NCBI GenBank assembly: GCA_964643605.1
Contig: CAZXTF010000019.1
Location: 1 to 14,051, forward strand
DNA: 14,051 nucleotides
Source: CAMTWJ01 sp964643605
GTDB lineage: Bacteria; Patescibacteriota; Saccharimonadia; Saccharimonadales; 2-12-FULL-41-12
Reading direction: 5' to 3'
The notes under the pieces were generated by a model. That model made no database searches. It worked only from the letters and a program-made list of their open reading frames with translations, and was not told where the DNA came from. Position numbers and translations under genes: made by a program. The first letter of the stretch is position 1, and every line of letters starts with the position of its first letter. Positions 1-5,961 of the stretch are shown here, piece by piece.

Positions 1-53
1 GCAGAGGCTTGAAGAGCCTTGTGTCCTCGGTTCGAGTCCGAGAGGAGCCACCA
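1..53 (+). tRNA. tRNA-Phe(GAA), 3' part only
   Basis: The window opens inside a tRNA. The anticodon stem pairs 4-8 with 16-20 (one G-U pair) around the 7-base loop TTGAAGA at 9-15, giving anticodon GAA. A 5-base variable loop follows, then the T arm (stem 26-30/38-42, loop TTCGAGT), the 3' acceptor strand AGGAGCC at 43-49, discriminator A and an encoded CCA at 51-53. The acceptor 5' strand, D arm and promoter lie outside the window. Base 37 is G, where most bacterial tRNA-Phe have A. Confidence 0.9.
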
Positions 54-86
54 AGTTTATCGCAAAGGGAAAAGAGTAGCGAACAT

Positions 87-147
87 GGTTTGCTTGCAAA
101 CTCGGCTTTGCCGATGAGCGATGAGAAAAACCGTAGGTTTGTCTCAT
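87..147 (+). repeat. Three tandem hairpins between two tRNA genes
   Basis: The tRNA-Phe/tRNA-Gly spacer is almost wholly self-complementary. Hairpin 1 is GTTTGC (88-93) with GCAAAC (96-101). Hairpin 2 is TCGGC (102-106) with GCCGA (110-114), loop TTT. Hairpin 3 pairs 121-132 with 136-147, 12 positions with one mismatch and loop GTA. None is followed by a T run, so they do not look like intrinsic terminators. They could be processing signals for a tRNA co-transcript or a dispersed intergenic repeat; the function is unknown. Confidence 0.65.
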
Positions 148-151
148 ATAA

Positions 152-228
152 GCGGGCATAGCTCAGTTGTTTAGAGCGCATCCTTGCCAAGGATGAGGCC
201 GGGGGTTAGAGTCCCCCTGCCCGCACCA
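152..228 (+). tRNA. tRNA-Gly(GCC) with an atypical D-loop/T-loop elbow
   Basis: This is a complete cloverleaf. The acceptor GCGGGCA (152-158) pairs with TGCCCGC (218-224); discriminator A is at 225 and CCA at 226-228. The D stem is GCTC/GAGC. The anticodon stem is CATCC/GGATG with loop TTGCCAA, giving anticodon GCC. The variable loop is AGGCC and the T stem GGGGG/CCCCC. The D loop reads AGTTGTTTA, so G18 is kept but position 19 is U. The T loop reads TTAGAGT, so position 56 is A instead of the near-universal C. The two changes restore a U19-A56 pair. Discriminator A73, rather than the U73 usual in many bacteria, fits tRNAs charged by the dimeric type of GlyRS (inference). Confidence 0.93.
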
Positions 229-239
229 AACGTAACTTT

Positions 240-262
240 GAGCTCGAAAAGGGCTCTTTTTT
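240..262 (+). terminator. Intrinsic terminator after tRNA-Gly
   Basis: GAGCTC (240-245) pairs with GGGCTC (251-256), including one G-T wobble, around loop GAAAA. Six T follow at 257-262. It lies 11 bases after the tRNA CCA and should end the tRNA-Phe/tRNA-Gly transcript. An open frame of 72 codons crossing this region from inside the tRNA is not a gene. Confidence 0.8.
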
Positions 263-408
263 ATCCGTTAAATACGAATTTTAATATCTCTAATTCCCAG
301 CAAGACAAGTACTTTCACGTAATTATAAATCACTTAGTGTGTGCGTTAACCCTTCTCAGGAATATCGTCAATATACGCATTGCTCTCATGCTTTGGATTT
401 AAGGTTCA

Positions 409-990
409 ATGAGCTACTATCAATTTATGTACAATGGAACAAAATCCTACAGCTTAGAGGGATATATTGAAGATCACGGCAATGGCAACAATATGCTCCG
501 TGGCGAAGATTTTGGGCAACCTCGCACACTGGATGAGGGCGATGTGCTTTCAAATGGATGGACAGTTGTAGAGAAACCGATCGAGGGTTTTAACGGAAGT
601 GTTAGGTTGAACTTTAGTGGTAGTGTTCATAGATTAGTTCCTGCCAGAATCCCGCTGCAATTAAAATCAGACAAACCAGGAGTGCTCCCTGCTGAATTAG
701 CGACAGGTCATATTCTTCAAACAGGTTGCGTTATTTTGAATGAGCCAAGAGGAGTTGGTCCTGTTGAACGTCATGATGGGCAAGATGAAGTAGAACTAAA
801 GTTGACTGGCGGATGGGAGGGACATGAGATTACTGTACCATCTGACCTAGCGATCGCTGTGTTTGATGAAGTATACCCGCCCAGTAGTGATACGGTGCTC
901 GGGGTGTTTGCTTTAGAGAGAGCTTTAGGTATGCGTGAGGTTGCACGACAAAATCTACCCAAGCTTGGTCAGCTGGACCTTGATATTTAG
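409..990 (+). CDS. Uncharacterised protein, 193 aa
   Basis: I do not recognise this family. The product would be a soluble, mildly acidic protein with no signal peptide or membrane segment, one cysteine, and many short alternating hydrophobic stretches separated by Gly/Pro/Asn/Asp turns, which suggests a mostly beta fold. Local landmarks are RGEDFG near residue 31, a turn-rich centre (VPARIPLQL), and a final helix-like stretch FALERALGMREVARQNL. The ATG at 409 has a modest upstream AAGG at 401-404. The frame is open for 193 codons, with a pyrimidine/purine mix like that of neighbouring genes. It stands alone between the tRNA terminator and a weak hairpin at 1002-1019, with the next genes facing the other way. 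No function can be assigned from sequence or context. Confidence 0.72.
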   Translation: MSYYQFMYNGTKSYSLEGYIEDHGNGNNMLRGEDFGQPRTLDEGDVLSNGWTVVEKPIEGFNGSVRLNFSGSVHRLVPARIPLQLKSDKPGVLPAELATGHILQTGCVILNEPRGVGPVERHDGQDEVELKLTGGWEGHEITVPSDLAIAVFDEVYPPSSDTVLGVFALERALGMREVARQNLPKLGQLDLDI

Positions 991-1001
991 ATAGTCAATA
1001 A

Positions 1002-1024
1002 AAGAACACAGGCGTTCTTAATTT
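1002..1024 (+). terminator. Possible weak terminator after the 193-aa gene
   Basis: AAGAAC (1002-1007) and GTTCTT (1014-1019) form a 6-bp stem with a 6-base loop, followed by AATTTT. It lies 11 bases downstream of the stop at 988-990. The stem is AT-rich and the T run short, so termination would be inefficient. Confidence 0.4.
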
Positions 1025-1285
1025 TGACCTAACTTTGGCAAATCTCTAAGAAGTAATACTTTACTTTCATAGCTAACGGCGCATCAAGCATCCGAACTAT
1101 GGCTAAAAATATTCTCGGTCACACTTGGCCAATAAAAAATTATTTACAGACGTAATAACACCAACAACATTCGAGCTAACAGAATCTAAAACTTCGCCGA
1201 AAGGTGTAATCTTTGCCAACCATAAAAGAGCTGGCAAAATTAAGACCGGCTCATTCTAATCTTCATATTGCAGCGAGTTTAAGTT
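1025..1285. other. Gene-poor stretch between convergent genes
   Basis: No convincing gene is visible. On the plus strand, one frame is open from about 1110 to the TAA at 1257-1259 and reads plausibly as protein (for instance LFTDVITPTTFELTESK), but it has only a TTG as possible start and no ribosome binding site. It may be a gene remnant or chance. A 7-bp inverted repeat, TTTGCCA (1212-1218) with TGGCAAA (1232-1238), lies here without a T run on either strand. Confidence 0.4.
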
Positions 1286-1543
1286 CTATAGCCCAAGAAT
1301 TTGCTGTTTTTTGGCAGCGAACTCTTCTGGCGTTAGAATACCTTGATCTCGCAACTTTCCGAGTTGCTCAAGTTGCGCCATTTGATCGTTGACGTCTGAG
1401 CCTTGTGCCGGTGCACTGGCCTGCTGTTCCTCTGCCTGGTCAGCCCACCGATTAGCTTGTCGGCGACTTACGTTGTTTGAGACAGCAGTAGCTGTGCCGG
1501 AAATTACTGCTGTACGTGCCATTCCTCGAAGTAAACCTGGCAT
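1286..1543 (-). CDS. SHOCT-domain small protein, 85 aa
   Basis: The C-terminal third, QLEQLGKLRDQGILTPEEF followed by AAKKQQIL, is a textbook SHOCT (short C-terminal) domain: a helical hairpin with the L-x-x-G-x-L-T-x-E-E-F pattern. It is often fused to, or encoded beside, membrane or stress proteins and is thought to mediate oligomerisation. The N-terminus (MPGLLRGMARTAVISGTATAVS) resembles an amphipathic or weakly hydrophobic helix, and the middle is a Gln/Ala-rich linker. I chose the ATG at 1543 over an upstream ATG at 1582 because GGGGAG sits 7 bases before it and because it lies one base after the TAA of the preceding DUF6325 gene (TAATATG), implying translational coupling. The 1582 start would place 13 codons inside the upstream gene. 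Confidence 0.85.
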   Translation of the reverse strand: MPGLLRGMARTAVISGTATAVSNNVSRRQANRWADQAEEQQASAPAQGSDVNDQMAQLEQLGKLRDQGILTPEEFAAKKQQILGL

Positions 1544-1544
1544 A

Positions 1545-1964
1545 TTATTTCTCCCCTCTATTATCAAGTTCAAATGCAGCATCGGGGTGAATTCGCCCTT
1601 CAGCTACTAGTACACCATTTGCATTTATCAAAGCTTCTTTGAGTGGCTTTGCCCATAGCTGTTCTATAACTAGTAATCCAACTGATGTATTAGACTCTAC
1701 TAATTCTGAAACTTCATTGATATCATCTTCGGTAATGAGGTTTTGGTCGGTCTTGTATTTTTGGCTAAACTCTACGATTGCCGCATCCCCAAGAGTTTCG
1801 ATATTTAGGGTTGTCACAGTCCCTTCCCCGTCCTTTTGGATAAACGATAGAGCCACCAAGCCGATAGTACCCTTGTCTATCGCTTCACCTAGTGCCTGCA
1901 AAATACTGCCGTCAAATTTATTCCCCTCAAAACCTACAACAATATAATCAATTGGTCCTCGCAT
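1545..1964 (-). CDS. DUF6325 family protein, 139 aa
   Basis: The opening GPIDYIVVGFEGNKFDG, the middle (GTIGLVALSFIQKDGEGTV) and the closing section (GLLVIEQLWAKPL ... ANGVLVAEGRI) match the DUF6325 pattern of actinobacteria and some CPR bacteria. This is a small single-domain protein of unknown biochemistry, full length here. No membrane segment or catalytic motif is evident. Two ATGs lie in tandem. GGAGG is only 2 bases before the ATG at 1967 but 5 before the ATG at 1964, so I prefer the latter. It is the first gene of a two-gene operon with the SHOCT protein, which starts one base after this stop. The same pairing is familiar from actinobacteria, and a role in stress or general regulation is only an inference. 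A possible -10 (TATACT) lies at 1993-1988 with a poor -35. Confidence 0.85.
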   Translation of the reverse strand: MRGPIDYIVVGFEGNKFDGSILQALGEAIDKGTIGLVALSFIQKDGEGTVTTLNIETLGDAAIVEFSQKYKTDQNLITEDDINEVSELVESNTSVGLLVIEQLWAKPLKEALINANGVLVAEGRIHPDAAFELDNRGEK

Positions 1965-2065
1965 CATTGCCTCCTTTTATAGTATTCAGTATACGTCAAA
2001 AGATTCTCGATAAACACACTTTTTATTAAAATTTAACTGGGGAAAACTAGCTACTGATGTACTGT

Positions 2066-3703
2066 CTAAAGACGGGGAAGGTGGTCGTAGAGATTGTTGA
2101 TGGAGTATTCGTAGCGAAGCATCTTTTTGGCATCGTCGAGAGAAACACCAAGTTTTACGCCTGGATTTAAGATTTGGTACGGATCGAAGATATTCTTAAC
2201 TTTACCGAATAATTCGTAGCCCTCTGCACCGTAGAGCTTCTCGAGGTACGGACCACGAAGACGGCCATCGCCGTGCTCACCGCTGGTGCTACCACCAAGA
2301 TCTATCACCATAGAATAATAGTCGTTAATTAAACGAAATACTTTCTGTCGATCGCCTACTTGGCTGAGGTCGAGTAGTGGCTGTATATGCAGGTTGCCAT
2401 CACCTGCATGACCCCAAATTGCTACAGTAAGGCCATTCTTTTTAAACAAGGCTTGAACATTTTCGATATACTCTTGCAGTACTTCGATTGGCACAATACC
2501 GTCTTCGATAATTGGTAAAGCTTTGGTGTTACCTTTACTAAACGCTGTTACAGCCGAGGCTGCGTGCCGAACCTTCCAGAGTTCATCTTTTTTGTCTTCA
2601 TCAGTCTCAGTCTTAAAGTTGATAGAGTTTTTTCCGAGAAGCTTCTCAGCCTTCTTGACCATTTTCTTGCGAACACGATCTGACGGGTCGTCGAACTCAA
2701 TGAGCATAACAAACTTTGGAAAAGGTTGAGTTAAGATTTGTCGCAACTGGTTCGGATTTTGAGTATGCACAAAATTAAGCAAGTTATCGTCGACAACCTC
2801 TATGGCACTCGGGGGATTTGAGAATTTCTTGAGCTCGGTAACTACTTTTTGAACCTGCTCTACACTCTGTAAGTTAGCTGAAATAAGTGTGCTCCCAGGG
2901 ACATATGGTTCGGTGCCAAAAGTGATTTCGGTAATTATACCCAGCGTACCTTGTGAACCAATAAACAAGGGAGTTAGATCAAATGAACCATCTTTTCGCT
3001 TTACTTCGGAAAGAGCATATCCAGCAGAGTTTTTGGATACACCAATGATGAGTTCTTTCACAAGGTCATGATTTTCTTCAATTAATGTGTCGAGGGCTCG
3101 GTAAATTTCACCCTCGAAGGTAGCAAGACCCATCTTACGGTTTAACTCTCGCTTGCTAAGCCTACGAGTCTCAATAACTTCGCCGTTAGATAAAACGACC
3201 CGAAGGCCTTTAACGTATTTTCGGGTGCTGCCGTATTTTACCGACTTCTCACCGCCAGCATTGTTACCAGCTGCTCCACCGACTGTAGAATATTCTAGCG
3301 AAGCAGGAAACGGTGGCAAGAAGCGACCATGTGTATGAAGTGATTGCTGCAGTTTTGCATAATTTAGCCCTGGCTCTACGGTTATTGAGCCAGTCTTGGC
3401 GTCGAGCTCAAGTATTTTGTTCATATGGGCCGGGAAAACAATCACGATACCCGAGCCAATTGCTGCACCACTTTGGTCGGTACCAGCACCACGAGCAGTG
3501 ATGGGTACTACCCGCCCTCGCTCGGCTAACTGCCAAGTAAAACGAGCTGTTTTACGAATATCATTCTCGTTTCTTGGATACATAATAATTGCTGGCGTAA
3601 GCTCAAAAACACTTGCATCTGTAGAGAAGTATTTTCGGGCATCAGGGCCAACCATGACCTCGCCACTTACATGTTCCTGTAAATAATGCGCAACTTTACT
3701 CAT
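2066..3703 (-). CDS. FAD-binding oxidoreductase, GlcD / D-lactate dehydrogenase type
   Basis: This is a PCMH-type flavoprotein that oxidises a 2-hydroxy acid such as D-lactate or glycolate. The FAD_binding_4 half covers roughly the first 215 residues: PITARGAGTDQSG is the pyrophosphate-binding loop, followed by GRFLPPFPAS and the Gly/Asn-rich STVGGAAGNNAGG. The FAD-oxidase C half carries GHAGDGNLH and GEHGDGRLRGPY, the two His/Gly/Asp signatures of the substrate and flavin site. There is no fused C-terminal Fe-S (GlcF-like) domain and no GlcE/GlcF gene nearby, so it resembles stand-alone enzymes. The acceptor is unknown; quinone or a soluble carrier is possible. The start is uncertain: ATG at 3703 (545 aa) is chosen, but an in-frame TTG at 3718 has GGGGG three bases upstream and would add MLKAF. 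An extended -10 lies upstream at 3762-3754. Confidence 0.92.
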   Translation of the reverse strand: MSKVAHYLQEHVSGEVMVGPDARKYFSTDASVFELTPAIIMYPRNENDIRKTARFTWQLAERGRVVPITARGAGTDQSGAAIGSGIVIVFPAHMNKILELDAKTGSITVEPGLNYAKLQQSLHTHGRFLPPFPASLEYSTVGGAAGNNAGGEKSVKYGSTRKYVKGLRVVLSNGEVIETRRLSKRELNRKMGLATFEGEIYRALDTLIEENHDLVKELIIGVSKNSAGYALSEVKRKDGSFDLTPLFIGSQGTLGIITEITFGTEPYVPGSTLISANLQSVEQVQKVVTELKKFSNPPSAIEVVDDNLLNFVHTQNPNQLRQILTQPFPKFVMLIEFDDPSDRVRKKMVKKAEKLLGKNSINFKTETDEDKKDELWKVRHAASAVTAFSKGNTKALPIIEDGIVPIEVLQEYIENVQALFKKNGLTVAIWGHAGDGNLHIQPLLDLSQVGDRQKVFRLINDYYSMVIDLGGSTSGEHGDGRLRGPYLEKLYGAEGYELFGKVKNIFDPYQILNPGVKLGVSLDDAKKMLRYEYSINNLYDHLPRL

Positions 3704-3746
3704 AAATGCTTTTAACAATTACCCCCATAAGCATTAGCTAACATCT

Positions 3747-3762
3747 GGACTCTATAGTACCA
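3747..3762 (-). promoter_or_regulatory. Extended -10 promoter for the FAD oxidoreductase
   Basis: On the minus strand TGG-TACTAT (3762-3754) matches a TGn extended -10 with 5 of 6 consensus bases. The predicted start is near 3747, just after the tRNA-Leu gene, with a 5' UTR of about 44 bases to the ATG at 3703. There is no recognisable -35, and none is needed by an extended -10. Confidence 0.45.
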
Positions 3763-3772
3763 CAAAATTATC

Positions 3773-3860
3773 TGGTGCCGTGGAGAGGACTTGAACCTCC
3801 ACGAGCGTAATGCTCACTAGCTCCTGAAGCTAGCGTGTCTACCAATTCCACCACCACGGC
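3773..3860 (-). tRNA. tRNA-Leu(CAG)
   Basis: This is a complete class II tRNA on the minus strand. The acceptor GCCGTGG pairs with CCACGGC, with discriminator A and an encoded CCA at 3775-3773. The anticodon stem CTAGC/GCTAG encloses loop TTCAGGA, giving anticodon CAG with G37. The long variable arm (GAGC/GCTC) is typical of leucine. The T arm is GGAGG-TTCAAGT-CCTCT with one terminal mispair or wobble. It lies 36 bases after the oligopeptide-binding protein gene and may be co-transcribed with the secG operon; a TACAAT hexamer just upstream (near 3880) could be its own -10. Confidence 0.95.
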
Positions 3861-3896
3861 TAAAAACCTTATTGTACACGCAGGAGGGCCGAGAGG

Positions 3897-5732
3897 CTAG
3901 TAACGATTTTCTTCTTTTACCATCCAGTTTTGGACATTTGCGTAGCGATCTGGTGCCGAAACTATCGTTTGCACATCAAACCCATGGAATGGTGTACGTA
4001 CCACATACAAAAACCGTGGCTGATACAGAGCAATCGCTGGGGCATCCTTTTTCCACTCTTCTAGGAATGCCTTGTACTTGGTTGCTCGGATTGTTGCATC
4101 GGCCCTTGTGCGACCGCCTTCGAGTGACTCATTGGCTATACTAGATTGATACTCACTAAAATTAAGTCTGGTTTCAGACCGCACATCCGCCTGCGAGCCA
4201 TGCCAGTAAGCAAAAACATCTGGGTCAGGACCAAGCGATATTGCATAAAGCAATGCATCATACGAGTGTTGTGACACCGAAGACTGTAGCTCTTGCTCAC
4301 TCTGTAAGACTACCTGTACATCTACGCCGATTTCTCGCCACTGCTTTTGTAAATTCTGAGTTACGCTAGCGTATTCGCTATTTGCCTGTGAAGTGAGCCG
4401 AAACTTAAGCGGTACACCCCCTTTGCTACGAAGCCCCGTGACGGGGTCTTTCACCCAGCCAGCGCTATCGAGGAGAGTATTAGCTTGTGTCTGGTTGCCC
4501 GTAACTTGAGCGTAGGCTTTGTTGTAGCCCAAGTGAGATTTAAGCAGCGGCTGATCTACANNNNNNNNNNGTGGCGCGCATGCCGTAGAAGCGCGGCATG
4601 GAGACGCTACAACTGCAAGAGGATACGGTATTGCCTCAAGAATTTGTCGTTTATTCACGGCCAATACTAGGGCATTTCGTACAGCTGCATCGTTAAGCGG
4701 TACCTGCGTTGTCTTAAAGAAAACCATTGTTTCCCCAAGCGTTGACGGGGAAAGTTCTTGGGTTGTAATATCGTCATGAAATTCGTCAGACATAGTTGAC
4801 AAGTTTGCCATCGCATCAATTTGTTTTTGCTTGTAGCTCTCGGTCATTCTGTCTTCGGTCTTGAAGGTTTTAATAACAAAGCGGTTCACGTTTGGTCGAC
4901 CACCATAGTAGTCATCAAATGGCAAAAGCCCTAAGCTCTCTTCTTTTGCAGCAGCATCCCCCGTTACCTGGACTCTATCAAATTTAAACGGTCCAGCACC
5001 AACGGGATGTGCGGTGTTAAAACTATTTGACCTCAACTGATCTGCTGGAACTTTTGCCAAAATATGTTCGGGCAAAATACCCGTCGTCAGCGAGTGAGGA
5101 AAAGCACTGAGCTTATTTGGTAGTTTAAACGTAACAGTTCGGTCATCTTTTGCCGCAACCTCAATTCCCCGCCAGCTACTTTGCAGATACGAGCGAGCAT
5201 CGGGATTCTGAATAAGCCTGTAGGTAAACACCACATCTTTGCTGGTTAAAGGCTTGCCATCGTGCCACGTCAAGCTTGGTCGAAGTGTAATCGTATAAAC
5301 TTCCTTATCTTCATCGACAGTCCACTTCTCTGCCAAGTCTGACACAAGCTTACTGTTGCCGTCATATTTTAAAAGGCTCGCAAAAATAAGCCGGGCTGCT
5401 GAGGTATCAGCAGAATTAGTAGCATAAATGGGGTTGGCAGTTGTAAATGAACCCATAATTCCCTCGGTAAATGACCCACCGGCAACAGGCGTAGGTTTTT
5501 TGTAGTGAGTATTCATCTCTTTGGTTTGCAAAATAACAATAACTAGCAACAATGCCACAAGACAAAGCCATCCAATAATAAAACGACGTACCTTCACGAG
5601 ACGCATTAAACGACGGAATAAATGCTTATCGAGATGCTCGTCTGCTACCGAGCCAATATCTTCAACCTGGCGCTTTCTGCGGCGAAACAATCTGCGAAGA
5701 CGTAACGAGGTAGAGCGATGTATGCGGGGCAT
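3897..5732 (-). CDS. ABC-type oligopeptide-binding protein (SBP family 5), membrane-anchored; interrupted by an N gap
   Basis: This is an extracytoplasmic solute-binding protein of the OppA/DppA family (SBP_bac_5). Recognisable parts are NPIYATNSADTSAARLIFASL, the family signature region LTWHDGKPLTSKDVVFTYRL, PVGAGPFKF, the domain-II entry NDAAVRNALVLAVNKRQIL, and the closing LEEWKKDAPAIALYQP. Instead of a lipobox signal it has about 50 very basic cytoplasmic residues and then one transmembrane helix (about 51-68), so it should be tethered facing outward. No Opp permease or ATPase is adjacent. Ten N at 4561-4570 and 36 flanking GC-rich bases insert about 17 foreign codons near residues 376-391; excising the block between two CTACA copies restores a continuous frame (PLAVVDQPLL). 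The length of 611 aa is therefore probably about 594. The start ATG at 5732 has AGGAG 13 bases upstream, overlapping the secG stop. Confidence 0.88.
   Translation of the reverse strand: MPRIHRSTSLRLRRLFRRRKRQVEDIGSVADEHLDKHLFRRLMRLVKVRRFIIGWLCLVALLLVIVILQTKEMNTHYKKPTPVAGGSFTEGIMGSFTTANPIYATNSADTSAARLIFASLLKYDGNSKLVSDLAEKWTVDEDKEVYTITLRPSLTWHDGKPLTSKDVVFTYRLIQNPDARSYLQSSWRGIEVAAKDDRTVTFKLPNKLSAFPHSLTTGILPEHILAKVPADQLRSNSFNTAHPVGAGPFKFDRVQVTGDAAAKEESLGLLPFDDYYGGRPNVNRFVIKTFKTEDRMTESYKQKQIDAMANLSTMSDEFHDDITTQELSPSTLGETMVFFKTTQVPLNDAAVRNALVLAVNKRQILEAIPYPLAVVASPCRASTACAPXXXXVDQPLLKSHLGYNKAYAQVTGNQTQANTLLDSAGWVKDPVTGLRSKGGVPLKFRLTSQANSEYASVTQNLQKQWREIGVDVQVVLQSEQELQSSVSQHSYDALLYAISLGPDPDVFAYWHGSQADVRSETRLNFSEYQSSIANESLEGGRTRADATIRATKYKAFLEEWKKDAPAIALYQPRFLYVVRTPFHGFDVQTIVSAPDRYANVQNWMVKEENRY
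4556..4611. other. Assembly gap with duplicated CTACA flanks
   Basis: The pentamer CTACA at 4556-4560 recurs at 4607-4611. Between them lie ten N (4561-4570) and a 36-base segment (4571-4606) with 25 G or C, far richer than the surrounding gene, containing the inverted repeat CATGCCG (4579-4585) / CGGCATG (4594-4600). Gap plus segment plus one copy of the repeat total 51 bases. Either two contigs were joined with a spurious tail, or an unresolved insertion with a 5-bp target duplication lies here. Confidence 0.75.
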
Positions 5733-5748
5733 AGGTTTGTTGTAGCTC

Positions 5749-5961
5749 CTAAGCTAGAACGCCAAGTATAAGCGACAGTGCAAAGATCAACGCACTAATA
5801 ATTGTAATCTGATGGATTGTTTTATCAGATCCTCGCCTAACTGTATTAACTTCGCCACCCCCACCAAGACCGGCTCCAAGGCCTGCACCTCTCGTCTGAA
5901 CCAAGATCAAAGCTATCATGATTGCTGCAGAGATAATTGTGATATAACCGTAAATAGTCAT
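5749..5961 (-). CDS. secG: Preprotein translocase subunit SecG
   Basis: This is the small accessory subunit of the SecYEG channel. The 70-aa protein has two membrane helices (about residues 5-23 and 50-69) separated by the diagnostic loop LVQTRGAGLGAGLGGGGEVNTVRRG, where SecG proteins carry a Gly-rich stretch followed by basic residues. I chose the ATG at 5961 over one at 6042 because the longer form would read through the upstream membrane-protein gene and because the shorter length is the family norm. GAGGA lies 13 bases upstream. The start overlaps the TGA of the PF04020 gene (ATGA, 5961-5958), indicating translational coupling. The next gene, the peptide-binding protein, follows after 16 bases. 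Confidence 0.93.
   Translation of the reverse strand: MTIYGYITIISAAIMIALILVQTRGAGLGAGLGGGGEVNTVRRGSDKTIHQITIISALIFALSLILGVLA

Noticed and set aside
184..402. 72-codon open frame on the plus strand
   Set aside because: It starts inside tRNA-Gly and runs through the terminator; the product has no family resemblance and the start has no binding site.
1212..1238. Terminator for the SHOCT gene or for an upstream plus-strand gene
   Set aside because: The 7-bp stem has a 13-base loop and no T run on either strand.
1110..1259. Protein-like open stretch on plus strand in the gap before the SHOCT gene
   Set aside because: It has no ATG or GTG start with a binding site, an in-frame stop sits just upstream, and it is shorter than 50 codons; kept only as a possible remnant within the gap entry.
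1988..2016. Promoter of the DUF6325 operon (TATACT at 1993-1988)
   Set aside because: The -10 is good, but there is no TGn extension and the best -35 candidates match only two of six bases; mentioned but not listed as a feature.
3897..4144. Plus-strand and other opposite-strand open frames lying across the genes from 2523 to 12855
   Set aside because: They are shadows of confidently identified genes on the other strand and show no family motifs or ribosome binding sites.
4571..4606. Insertion sequence end inside the binding-protein gene
   Set aside because: Only 36 bases are visible, with no transposase and no recognisable terminal inverted repeat spanning the gap. An assembly artefact explains the frame restoration equally well, so no mobile element is annotated.
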